From Paludibacter sp. (GTDB lineage: Bacteria; Bacteroidota; Bacteroidia; Bacteroidales; Paludibacteraceae): 64,000 nt of DNA. The notes beneath the pieces were generated by a model that saw nothing but the letters and a program-made list of their open reading frames with translations, searched no databases and was not told the DNA's origin. Shown here piece by piece: positions 36,199 to 43,681 of the stretch (position 1 is the first letter of the stretch; every line of letters begins with the position of its first letter). Position numbers and translations under genes: made by a program. The DNA is taken from positions 407,813 to 471,812 of the forward strand of contig JAFLKK010000007.1 of NCBI GenBank assembly GCA_019163375.1. Reading direction: 5' to 3'.

Positions 36199-37137
36199 CT
36201 AACATTTTGATTTCACCATCACCACTGACCCCACCAACATGGGAATAACGAAATTAATGAGCCAAATGCAAAGTCCCGCCAATGCTACGCTGACCACCTG
36301 ACCCGAAAAAGCTCCAATAACAAGTACGGCATACGAGCTACGCACAGCAGCTTCGGAAAACGCAAAGGATGGCGTAAAAGTAACGAACAAATAAGTGGTG
36401 GGAATGGATATAAGTGCTTGCCAGGGCGCCAGATGAACACCAAAAAACCGCAACATAAAAAAGAACTGCACGCAAAATACCAGATAACGAACGAGCGAAA
36501 TAAGCATAATGCCTGTCAACTGACGAAAGCTATAACCTGTCAAGCAATCAGTGAACGGAAGGATAATCTGTGCGAACCGATTGCTTTTGAAGTGCCTGCT
36601 CAGTCGCGGAAGTGCAAAATAAAACAGTCCGAAAAGAATGACAAATGCAACAACAAACCAGAGGTAGTGAGTGATATTCGGTTCAATTGTTCCCACCGTT
36701 TGTGTAAAGAACAACAAACAAGCAGGTAGGCCACACAGCGCCATAATCAGGTTTTGCGTCAGACTATTGACCAGGCTCAATGTAACACCCGATTTTCGGT
36801 TATCCTCGCTCAGAAACATCACACGTCCTACCAACTCGCCAACCCTGTTGGGCGTAAAAAAACCGGTAGAAATACCCGCCAACACAGCTTTGATAGATGT
36901 GAAAAGTGATAGAGACTGAACATTATCAGTTAGTCGCTGCCATTTAACGGCCTCGAGCAACCAATTAAGCGGCAAAAGCGCAACAATGCCCACCATCCAC
37001 CAAAGTCGGGACAATGGAACATTACCACATTGCTCCACCAAATCGGGATACTGGCTGAAAGTGAGAAGTTTGTAAGCCAGGTATACATAAGCAGCTACAA
37101 CTATCAACCATTTGGTCAGGTTGTAGGTTTTACCCAT
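36199..37137 (-). CDS. Lysylphosphatidylglycerol synthase/flippase-like membrane protein
   Basis: The 312-residue product has about eight hydrophobic helices. It shows the family pattern LNWLLEAVKWQRL, then SIKAVLAGISTGFFTPNRVGELVGRVMFL, and PTTYLFVTFTPSFAFSEAAVRSSYAVLV. This is the polytopic domain found in MprF-type flippases and related UPF0104 proteins, without a synthase domain. It may move a lipid or glycolipid. It overlaps the GtrA gene upstream by 8 bp. Confidence 0.8.
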   Translation of the reverse strand: MGKTYNLTKWLIVVAAYVYLAYKLLTFSQYPDLVEQCGNVPLSRLWWMVGIVALLPLNWLLEAVKWQRLTDNVQSLSLFTSIKAVLAGISTGFFTPNRVGELVGRVMFLSEDNRKSGVTLSLVNSLTQNLIMALCGLPACLLFFTQTVGTIEPNITHYLWFVVAFVILFGLFYFALPRLSRHFKSNRFAQIILPFTDCLTGYSFRQLTGIMLISLVRYLVFCVQFFFMLRFFGVHLAPWQALISIPTTYLFVTFTPSFAFSEAAVRSSYAVLVIGAFSGQVVSVALAGLCIWLINFVIPMLVGSVVMVKSKC

Positions 37138-37621
37138 GCTTGAAAGTGAATTTTTTTTGCGAAAAATAGCTGATCAGAACACAAAAGAAGGTAGCTAGTA
37201 AATTGGATGGAGTTGTCCAGAAGTGAAAAACCTCAACAAATAATTTAAGTAAGATGGCATTAACCCCTAGATTTATAAATACTATTATAAAATATCGGTA
37301 CAGCTGCACATGTCCGCGCAACTCCGACTCGGTAAACGTAACGTATTTTTGCAACAAAAAGCCAAAGAAATTGGCAAATGGAAACGAAATAACCAAAGTA
37401 GCAATGTGAGAACTTAGCGTGAAAAAACCTAAAGGCAACATTTTTTGCCCTAGTACAAAATTGTATACCACAAAGAACAATACCTGCGAGAATACGATAT
37501 TGGCTGCACCCGTAAAACCATAACGAAAAAACTGAATGGTCATGTGTTTCCGAAATGGCGGATAAAAAAAATCGATGATGGACATAATCCAACCGCCGAC
37601 GGTTTCAAATTTCTTTCTCAT
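37130..37621 (-). CDS. GtrA family membrane protein
   Basis: The 163-residue product has four membrane helices and the GtrA pattern FFRYGFTGAANIVFSQVLFFVVYNFVL with a C-terminal LLATFFCVLISYFSQKKFTF. GtrA-like proteins are thought to flip polyprenyl-linked sugars for cell-surface glycosylation. The overlap with the flippase-like gene suggests a joint envelope role. Confidence 0.88.
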   Translation of the reverse strand: MRKKFETVGGWIMSIIDFFYPPFRKHMTIQFFRYGFTGAANIVFSQVLFFVVYNFVLGQKMLPLGFFTLSSHIATLVISFPFANFFGFLLQKYVTFTESELRGHVQLYRYFIIVFINLGVNAILLKLFVEVFHFWTTPSNLLATFFCVLISYFSQKKFTFKHG

Positions 37622-37734
37622 TTGTAGTTATAAATCTGATTCATTTACTGTAATACAACCGAAAATGTAGGTTAATCGAACAATTATAGTTACTTTTGTG
37701 CGCTTTTGAAAAAGGGTAATTTTTTGTTGCAGTG

Positions 37735-37742
37735 CAAAGATA
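37735..37742 (-). promoter_or_regulatory. Candidate -7 element for the gtrA-flippase pair
   Basis: The minus strand reads TATCTTTG, 113 bp upstream of the GtrA ATG. A TTG lies 22 bp further up within the TTGACAATTGACA-type repeat. Confidence 0.4.
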
Positions 37743-37753
37743 GTATTATTGCT

Positions 37754-37788
37754 TTGACAATTGACAAGTGTCAATTGACAATTTTAGG
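37754..37788. repeat. GACAATTG inverted repeat upstream of rsmA
   Basis: TTGACAATTGACA and TGTCAATTGACAA form an almost perfect inverted repeat around a short AG centre. It resembles the other GTTGACA-type intergenic elements in the window. Confidence 0.5.
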
Positions 37789-37867
37789 ACTTATAGATAT
37801 TTAATACTATTTTCCAACTACCACATTTTCCAATTCAATCGTTTTTATTCCAATAACCAACCGAATC

Positions 37868-38644
37868 ATGCATCAAGTAAAAGCAAAGAAATACCTGGGA
37901 CAGCATTTCCTTAAAGACATGGGAGTAGCTCGTCATATTGCCGAAAGCTTAACGCTCGATGGTCCTACTGCTGTACTTGAAATCGGTCCGGGAATGGGTG
38001 TGCTCACGCAATTTTTACTTCAGAATCCACTTATCGACCTCACGGCCGTGGAACTCGACAGTGAATCGGTTATTTATTTGCACGAACATTATCCTGATTT
38101 GAAAGTGATTGAAGCCGATTTCCTTAAAATGGATTTGAAAAGCCATTTTTCTGATAAATTCTGTATCATCGGTAATTTTCCCTATAATATTTCGAGCCAA
38201 ATTTTCTTTAAAATGCTTGACAACAAAGATTCAATTCCTTGTTTGGCCGGTATGATTCAAAAAGAAGTGGCCGAACGCATCGCCGCTCCTGCCGGCAGCA
38301 AAACGTATGGTATTTTGAGCGTGTTGATGCAAGCTTATTATAAAATAGAATATCTTTTCACTGTAGGTGCACATGTTTTTGATCCGCCACCAAAGGTTCA
38401 ATCGGCTGTAATTCGTTTTACCCGCAACGAAGTTTCGCAGATTGATTGCAACGAGCAACTTTTCAAAACGGTGGTAAAAACTGCTTTCAACCAACGACGC
38501 AAGACATTGCGTAACTCATTGAAACCAATTGTTGAATCGGGGCATCCTATGTACGCCGATCCACTTTTCGACTTACGACCGGAGCGACTGGATGTCGCAG
38601 CATTTATCGACCTCACCAAACGAGTAGAGAAAGCGTTAAAATAA
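37868..38644 (+). CDS. rsmA: 16S rRNA (adenine(1518)-N(6)/adenine(1519)-N(6))-dimethyltransferase
   Basis: RsmA (KsgA) dimethylates two adjacent adenines near the 3' end of 16S rRNA. The 258-residue product starts with the typical KAKKYLGQHFLKD. It has the SAM motif VLEIGPGMGVLT, the acidic loop ADFL, and the catalytic NFPYNISSQI (NxPY type). The C-terminal PPPKVQSAVIRF is also present. Length is normal. Confidence 0.96.
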   Translation: MHQVKAKKYLGQHFLKDMGVARHIAESLTLDGPTAVLEIGPGMGVLTQFLLQNPLIDLTAVELDSESVIYLHEHYPDLKVIEADFLKMDLKSHFSDKFCIIGNFPYNISSQIFFKMLDNKDSIPCLAGMIQKEVAERIAAPAGSKTYGILSVLMQAYYKIEYLFTVGAHVFDPPPKVQSAVIRFTRNEVSQIDCNEQLFKTVVKTAFNQRRKTLRNSLKPIVESGHPMYADPLFDLRPERLDVAAFIDLTKRVEKALK

Positions 38645-38741
38645 TTACTTTCAGACAATTTTACTATTGACAAACAATTTCCTTTATCCTTTTGTTAGGT
38701 GTTTTTAATCATTCAGATTAAACTCATTCCATAAAAAAGAG

Positions 38742-38749
38742 TACCTTTG
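38742..38749 (+). promoter_or_regulatory. Candidate -7 element of the magnesium operon
   Basis: TACCTTTG matches TAnnTTTG and lies 26 bp before the leader ORF and 140 bp before the MgtE-like ATG. It gives a long transcribed leader of about 130 nt. No clear -33 was found. Confidence 0.5.
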
Positions 38750-38775
38750 CGCAAAATTAAAAAAAACCAATCCCA

Positions 38776-38826
38776 ATGGACGACGACCCTGCGATAAAAA
38801 ATTTAGTAAGAATCACCCTGATTTAA
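38776..38826 (+). CDS. Candidate regulatory leader peptide, MDDDPAIKNLVRITLI
   Basis: A 16-codon ORF lies alone in the transcribed leader of the MgtE-like gene. It begins Met-Asp-Asp-Asp-Pro. Runs of acidic residues followed by proline right after the start are known in E. coli (MgtL, which starts MEPDP) to destabilise the translating ribosome at low Mg2+ and switch on mgtA. The start codon region (GACGACC, 38782-38788) can pair with GGTCGTC at 38829-38835 just past the stop codon, so ribosome position would decide whether this stem forms. The ORF is visible; its function is inference by analogy. Confidence 0.5.
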   Translation: MDDDPAIKNLVRITLI

Positions 38827-38854
38827 AAGGTCGTCTGTTAGCATCTATCTCTCA

Positions 38855-38888
38855 GCCACCCTTTTGAGTCTACAAAAAAGGAGGTGGC
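38855..38888 (+). promoter_or_regulatory. Hairpin sequestering the MgtE-like gene's Shine-Dalgarno
   Basis: GCCACC (38855-38860) pairs with GGTGGC (38883-38888). The stem extends inward by pairing of CTTTT with AAAAGG around one bulged A, burying AGGAGGT. This is one of the few strong Shine-Dalgarno sequences in the window and lies 4 nt before the ATG at 38890. It suggests translation-level control of the operon. Confidence 0.6.
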
Positions 38889-38889
38889 A

Positions 38890-40185
38890 ATGACATCACA
38901 AATTACATTTTATGTAAGCCAAATTATTGGCTGCAAAATCTGTGGCGTAAACGGAAAACGTTTAGGAAGCGTCATGGATATTATGGTAAATACAGCTCAG
39001 CCTATCGCATCAAATGAAGATACGATCAGACCTGTAATTATAGGACTTAAAACCAAAATAAACGGAACAGTCCGCTACTTGAGTTTTGATTACATTAGAA
39101 TTGTAAACAAAAACCAGCGTTTTTCTTTCGTCTGCGACAGAACGGAAGATCTCACAGAAACATCATTAGAAAACAGTTTACCGTTGGGAAAAAATATCCT
39201 CGATCGCCAGATTGTGGACATCAACGGACGTAAATTAGTGAGGGTGAACGACATTAGATTAGTTTCTATTGCCTCGGGCACATACGCCATCGCTGTAGAC
39301 ATTGGTACCGAAGGTTTGCTCCGCAGGCTAGGCATTGCCAATCTGGTAAACAATTCACTGACCCTTTTCAATGCCACTTTGCCCACCCAATTTATTTTGT
39401 GGGACGATGTAGAAGCACTCGACACTACCAATTTCAACATTAAACTATCTCAGTCTTCAAGTAAACTTCAACGGCTGCATCCTTCCGATTTAGCAGATAT
39501 TATTGAAGAAATGGGTGCACATTCGCGTACCAAGATTTTCGAATCGCTTGATGAAGAACGTGCTGCCGATGTATTGGAAGAAATGGAACCATATGCTCAG
39601 GCACAAATCATTGAGAGTTTATCAATTGGTAAAGCTGCCGATCTACTTGAAAAAATGCCTGCAGATGAGGTAGCTGACCTGCTCGACGAACTTGAAGATG
39701 ACACCGTGGAATTGTTGTTGAACGAAATGGAGAAAGAGTCATCGGAAGAGGTTCGTGAATTACTCGAATACGAGGATAAAGAGGTAGGAAGTTTGATGAC
39801 GACCGATTTTCTATCTTTCCGTGAAGGCATGACAGTTGACCAAACGCTAAACGAATTGCGCAAGCAAAAACCGGAAGCGGATATGATTTATTCCTTATTT
39901 ATTACCGATGAAGAAGAAAAACTGGTAGCCACCGTTTCGTTAAGAGACCTTGTGATTTCGTTGCCAACTATGACACTAGCAGAAATAATGAACAAACAAA
40001 TTATCAGGGTATCGGACGAAGATAAAATTGATACTCTGGCCGAAATTATTTCAAAATACGACTTATTGGCTATTCCGGTAATCGATGCCGAAAATACCTT
40101 GGTAGGCATGGTGGTAATCGATGATATTGTGGAAGACCTTATGTACAAAGGCAAAACCAAGAAAGGGGGACGCTCATGGAGATGA
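38890..40185 (+). CDS. Soluble MgtE-like Mg2+ sensor: PRC-barrel-like, MgtE N and CBS domains, no membrane channel
   Basis: The 431-residue product has two PRC-barrel-like segments (about 1-170; VNDIRLVSIASGTYAIAVDIG, then LLRRLG). An MgtE intracellular N domain follows (about 195-295; RLHPSDLADIIEEMG, MPADEVADLLDELEDD), then a pair of CBS domains (about 300-425; VGSLMTTDFLSF, LVGMVVIDDIVEDL). True MgtE channels continue into a five-helix pore; here the protein stops after the second CBS domain. In MgtE these domains bind Mg2+ and gate the pore. The gene overlaps the NRAMP-type gene by 10 bp, so the sensor probably gates or tunes that transporter. A GTG 6 bp upstream lies inside the Shine-Dalgarno sequence and is rejected. 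Confidence 0.88.
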   Translation: MTSQITFYVSQIIGCKICGVNGKRLGSVMDIMVNTAQPIASNEDTIRPVIIGLKTKINGTVRYLSFDYIRIVNKNQRFSFVCDRTEDLTETSLENSLPLGKNILDRQIVDINGRKLVRVNDIRLVSIASGTYAIAVDIGTEGLLRRLGIANLVNNSLTLFNATLPTQFILWDDVEALDTTNFNIKLSQSSSKLQRLHPSDLADIIEEMGAHSRTKIFESLDEERAADVLEEMEPYAQAQIIESLSIGKAADLLEKMPADEVADLLDELEDDTVELLLNEMEKESSEEVRELLEYEDKEVGSLMTTDFLSFREGMTVDQTLNELRKQKPEADMIYSLFITDEEEKLVATVSLRDLVISLPTMTLAEIMNKQIIRVSDEDKIDTLAEIISKYDLLAIPVIDAENTLVGMVVIDDIVEDLMYKGKTKKGGRSWR

Positions 40186-41438
40186 CAAGAATGAACGAAT
40201 TTACCAAGAGAAGAAAAAACATCTGGCGCAGCCTGCTTGTTTTTATGGCTGTGCTTGGTCCGGGAATTATTACGGGAAGTGTGGATAATGATGCAGGTGG
40301 CATTACTACCTACTCTATTGCAGGGGCTCTCTATGGTTACAATTTGCTTTGGACTATGATTCCTGCTCTTATTGTATTGATTGTAGTGCAAGAAATGAAT
40401 GCACGTATGGGAATTGTATCGGGCAAAGGGCTGGCCGATTTGATTCGTGAAAATGCCGGAGTAAAAATCACCTTCTTTATCTTCGTAGGTTTACTAATTG
40501 CCGATATAGGCAATACCACTACCGAATTTGCCGGAGTAGCAGGCAGTATGCAGGTTTTCAATATCAGTAAATACATAAGCGTGCCTATTGCAGCCGCACT
40601 GGTTTGGTGGTTAGTGGTAAAAGGAACGTACAAATTCAGCGAACGCGTATTTCTCATTTTCAGTGCTTTCTTACTTGTATACGTAGTGTCGGCCATTATG
40701 GGCAAACCACATTGGCATGACATTGGACAGGCAATGATTAAACCCGACATTCAATACACAAAACAGTATCTGGCTATCGTTATCGGAATAATTGGAACCA
40801 CCATTGCACCATGGATGCAGTTTTACATGCAGTCGGCGGTAATCGAGAAAGGACTCACCATCTCCGATTACAAATACACGCTTTGGGATGTAGTTATTGG
40901 AAGTATTATCACTGTGGTGGTGGCATTTTTCATCATCATTGCTTGTGCTTCTACACTTCATGTCAATGGCATCAAAATAGAGGAAGCCAAAGATGCAGCC
41001 ATGGCATTAAAACCAATCGCAGGTGATTTGGCATCCATTACATTCTCATTCGGGTTATTTATAGCATCTATCTTCTCGGCTACTATTCTGCCTGTAGCCA
41101 CCGCCTTTTATGTATGCGAAGCCTTTGGTTGGGAAGCCGGAATAGACAAAAAATGGAAAGAAGCCCCACAATTTTACTGGTTATTTACCATTATTATTAT
41201 TCTTGGTGCTGCTATTATTTTAATACCGAATGCGCCATTGATCGTTATTACACTCTGGTCGCAAGTGGCAAATGGGCTATTGCTACCTATAGTATTGGTG
41301 TGCATGATGTTAATTGTAAACAATAAAGAGGTGATGGGAGCCTATGTAAATAAACCCTGGCAGAACATAATTGGTTGGGTCACCATCACTATTTTGATTG
41401 GACTTACTATAACACTGTTTGTATCTTCATTTTTTTAA
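40176..41438 (+). CDS. NRAMP-type divalent metal transporter with altered metal-site motifs (Mg2+ candidate)
   Basis: The 420-residue product has 11 or so hydrophobic helices and the NRAMP layout. The helix-1 motif, DPGN in Mn2+/Fe2+ transporters, reads DAGG at residues 39-42. The helix-6 methionine motif (MPH) reads APW at 211-213. Loss of the soft-metal methionine is a trait described for NRAMP-related magnesium transporters. Its position between a Mg2+-sensor gene and corA fits Mg2+ transport. A GGGGG-rich Shine-Dalgarno sequence lies within the upstream gene. The ion specificity is inference. Confidence 0.85.
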   Translation: MEMTRMNEFTKRRKNIWRSLLVFMAVLGPGIITGSVDNDAGGITTYSIAGALYGYNLLWTMIPALIVLIVVQEMNARMGIVSGKGLADLIRENAGVKITFFIFVGLLIADIGNTTTEFAGVAGSMQVFNISKYISVPIAAALVWWLVVKGTYKFSERVFLIFSAFLLVYVVSAIMGKPHWHDIGQAMIKPDIQYTKQYLAIVIGIIGTTIAPWMQFYMQSAVIEKGLTISDYKYTLWDVVIGSIITVVVAFFIIIACASTLHVNGIKIEEAKDAAMALKPIAGDLASITFSFGLFIASIFSATILPVATAFYVCEAFGWEAGIDKKWKEAPQFYWLFTIIIILGAAIILIPNAPLIVITLWSQVANGLLLPIVLVCMMLIVNNKEVMGAYVNKPWQNIIGWVTITILIGLTITLFVSSFF

Positions 41439-41448
41439 ATAACTTTAC

Positions 41449-41474
41449 AGAGGCTTATTACAAAAATAGTCTCT
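41449..41474 (+). promoter_or_regulatory. Hairpin in the NRAMP-corA spacer
   Basis: AGAGGCTTATT pairs with AATAGTCTCT (ten pairs, one wobble, one bulge). An AAAGGAG Shine-Dalgarno sequence follows 14 nt later, before the corA ATG. No T-tract is present, so it is more likely an RNA stability or processing element than a terminator. Confidence 0.4.
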
Positions 41475-41502
41475 ACTTATAAAAACAGAAAGGAGTCAAT
41501 AT

Positions 41503-42450
41503 ATGTCGGAACTAAGAATTTTTTACCACGAGGATAATAAAATCAAGATATCAAAAAGTCTTGACATACTGAAGAAAGTAGACCTAAAAGAGTTAGTTTG
41601 GATTGATCTGAACGATGTTTCGGAAGAAATAGAGGACAAATTGGAAGAGTTCCTGAAGATCTACATTCAGGAGGATGAAGAGATTGAGGAAATTGAGATG
41701 AGTTCGCGCTACATGCAAACGGACGATAGCATTGTGGCCAACTCCAATTTTTTACAGGAGAATTACACAGTAGAACCTGTTTCATTTATTCTGAAAAATG
41801 GGATTCTTATTTCGGTGCGTCATGCAGAACTTAAATCGTTTAGTGAGACAGTAAAGAAAATATTTGCCAATACGCGTAATTTCATGACCGGCTATCATGT
41901 ATTGGTTACACTACTCGAAACACGGGTAGAGTACGATGCCGACATGATAGAGGATGCAACCGATCTGATTACCAGTTTAAGTAAAACGCTGAACACAGAG
42001 GATGATCTGGATCAGGATATTCTGATACGGATCAAAGATTTGCAGGAAAAGGTAATGATTATTCGTCAGAATATTATGGATAAGCAACGGGTAGTATCCA
42101 ACATGCTTAAATGTAATTTCTTTCCCGAAGAATTACTTCCTCGTCTTACAATGATTATCAAAGATATCAATTCGCTTTTCGAATATACTCGCTTTGGATT
42201 TGACCGACTGGACTACCTTCAGGATACGTTCCTCGGTTTGGTAAACCTGCAACAGAATAAGATTATAAAAATATTTACAGTGGTTTCGGTCATCTTTATG
42301 CCACCAACCCTTATCGCAAGTATTTATGGCATGAACTTTAAACATCTGCCCGAACTGGACTGGAAGTTGGGCTACCCTATTTCTATTTTGATGATGGTCG
42401 GATTTTCGGGCGCAGTAATGCTTTATTTCAGAAGAAAAAAATGGTTGTAA
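41503..42450 (+). CDS. corA: CorA family magnesium/divalent cation channel
   Basis: CorA forms a pentameric Mg2+ channel. The 315-residue product has the acidic N-terminal funnel domain (LEEFLKIYIQEDEEIEEIEM). A long helix of about 150-260 includes ITSLSKTLNTEDDLDQDIL. Two C-terminal membrane helices flank the signature YGMNFKHLPEL (usual GMN motif), and a basic RRKKWL tail ends the protein. A strong Shine-Dalgarno sequence (AAAGGAG) precedes it. It completes a three-gene cation transport operon. Confidence 0.93.
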   Translation: MSELRIFYHEDNKIKISKSLDILKKVDLKELVWIDLNDVSEEIEDKLEEFLKIYIQEDEEIEEIEMSSRYMQTDDSIVANSNFLQENYTVEPVSFILKNGILISVRHAELKSFSETVKKIFANTRNFMTGYHVLVTLLETRVEYDADMIEDATDLITSLSKTLNTEDDLDQDILIRIKDLQEKVMIIRQNIMDKQRVVSNMLKCNFFPEELLPRLTMIIKDINSLFEYTRFGFDRLDYLQDTFLGLVNLQQNKIIKIFTVVSVIFMPPTLIASIYGMNFKHLPELDWKLGYPISILMMVGFSGAVMLYFRRKKWL

Positions 42451-42479
42451 ATTTAGAACCTGATTGCATAGTAAAAACG

Positions 42480-42513
42480 AAGAGCCGGTTGAAATCATTC
42501 AATCGGCTCTTTA
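42480..42513. terminator. Terminator hairpin between corA and the HAD gene
   Basis: A 13-bp stem AAGAGCCGGTTGA / TCAATCGGCTCTT with one wobble lies between convergent genes. The T-run is short on either side, so termination strength is uncertain. Confidence 0.65.
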
Positions 42514-42532
42514 TGTATGTAATAATTCTCTA

Positions 42533-43186
42533 TTATTTCCTGAATAGCTCTCTATCCACCTGACAAAAATCAGTGATGATTTCATGCAAAAAGCGACTGT
42601 AATTCTCACCGTAAGAGTTGACGATATATATTTTACCGGTTTCGGCGGCTTCAGCTGAGAGAATTCCCGCAACCGAGTCTTCAAACACAACCGTTTCCTG
42701 TGGTTTAAGGTTTAATTTCCGTGCCGCTACCTGAAACACATCGGGATGCGGTTTACCACGAAAGGTTCCATCGTTATATGCCAACTTCTCCATATCAAAC
42801 CATCTTCCCAAATGCATGTGTTCAAAATAGAAATCGACATTTTCGATACCTGAAGAAGTGGCTATAGTCATTGGGATTCCTTCTGTTTTCAAGAAGTTGA
42901 ACAAAGCTTCAGCTCCAGAGGCAAATGGCATATCGTTGACACAAAGCTGACGGTAAATAAGCTCCTTCTCCTGTGCCATTTCGTCCACCTCGGCATCTGT
43001 AAGCCCAGCCCCAAGAATGCTCCGCATAATATCAGGATTGCCCTTGCCGTGTATCTTTACACGCTTCTCCTCATTAGTGAGCCGAATGCCGTATTTTTCC
43101 AGAAAAATATCGAAGGCCTTATCGTGAAAGGCGGTATCCCAAAAAAGAGTTCCGTTGAAATCGAAAATAGCAGCTTTGTATGTCAT
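42533..43186 (-). CDS. HAD superfamily hydrolase, beta-phosphoglucomutase-like
   Basis: The 217-residue product has the HAD core with an alpha-helical cap: FDFNGTLFWD (motif 1), IATSSGIE (motif 2), GKPHPDVF (motif 3 Lys) and FEDSVAGILSAEAA (motif 4). The second Asp of the usual DxD is Asn (D9, N11), which removes the standard acid/base residue. Such DFNGT variants exist among annotated HAD proteins, but the substrate is unknown. Phosphosugar hydrolysis or isomerisation is possible. Confidence 0.82.
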   Translation of the reverse strand: MTYKAAIFDFNGTLFWDTAFHDKAFDIFLEKYGIRLTNEEKRVKIHGKGNPDIMRSILGAGLTDAEVDEMAQEKELIYRQLCVNDMPFASGAEALFNFLKTEGIPMTIATSSGIENVDFYFEHMHLGRWFDMEKLAYNDGTFRGKPHPDVFQVAARKLNLKPQETVVFEDSVAGILSAEAAETGKIYIVNSYGENYSRFLHEIITDFCQVDRELFRK

Positions 43187-43356
43187 GTTTCGTATTATTT
43201 AAATGCAATGGACTAACCGGCACAAAAATAATACAATCCTACCGGCTATTATGCCAATAGACTTTAAAATGACAGAGAAAGAGTAGAAATACGGGAAAGG
43301 AAAAAGAGGGATGAAATGGGAGGTTTTATTGAGACAGAATGAAAGCAAATCAGAAA

Positions 43357-43608
43357 TTAGAAAGACAATCCACATTTTTCGAGAATACTGGTCTCCAAAT
43401 TGGAAGCCTCATCAGCGCTAAGTTCTGTTGGATTTAGCTCGCCAAGCAAAATCTTTTTTGCTTCGTCGCCCAATGGGATATCTTCGGGGTGTGTGCTGAA
43501 ATAATCTTCCCACATCTCGGTTAGAATGAGATTAGGATTTAGTACGTAGTTAATGAAATCATCATTTACCAAAATACTTAATACACGTTTGTCAGTAGTT
43601 GAACTCAC
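43357..43608 (-). CDS. Stand-alone FecR-N-like small protein, probable anti-sigma
   Basis: The 83-residue protein starts at GTG. Residues about 13-55 (VNDDFINYVLNPNLILTEMW, then EDYFSTHPEDIPLGDEAKKILLG) resemble the cytoplasmic N-terminal region of Bacteroidota FecR-type anti-sigma factors. No membrane helix or periplasmic FecR domain follows, and the downstream DNA shows no remnant of one. It lies 73 nt downstream of an ECF sigma gene, so it may be a soluble anti-sigma or co-factor. The match is by eye and moderate. Confidence 0.6.
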   Translation of the reverse strand: MSSTTDKRVLSILVNDDFINYVLNPNLILTEMWEDYFSTHPEDIPLGDEAKKILLGELNPTELSADEASNLETSILEKCGLSF

Positions 43609-43611
43609 CTG

Positions 43612-43642
43612 GTTGCGTTTAATTTATAATAAGACGCAACGA
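43612..43642 (-). promoter_or_regulatory. Shared 20-bp element with GTTGCGT/ACGCAAC inverted repeat
   Basis: The plus strand at 43623-43642 reads TTTATAATAAGACGCAACGA, nearly identical to 441-460. ACGCAAC at 43634-43640 is also the inverse of GTTGCGT at 43612-43618. It sits just upstream of the FecR-N-like start codon. Confidence 0.45.
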
Positions 43643-43681
43643 TATATTATTTCGTACTCAAAAATGAAATAGAATCTGAAA

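Noticed and set aside
38750-38889. M-box (ykoK) Mg2+ riboswitch
   Set aside because: The leader is too short (about 130 nt) and lacks the multi-helix M-box layout; a leader ORF with a hairpin explains it better.
38884-38889. GTG start for the MgtE-like gene
   Set aside because: The GTG lies within the Shine-Dalgarno sequence itself, so the ATG at 38890 is the better start.
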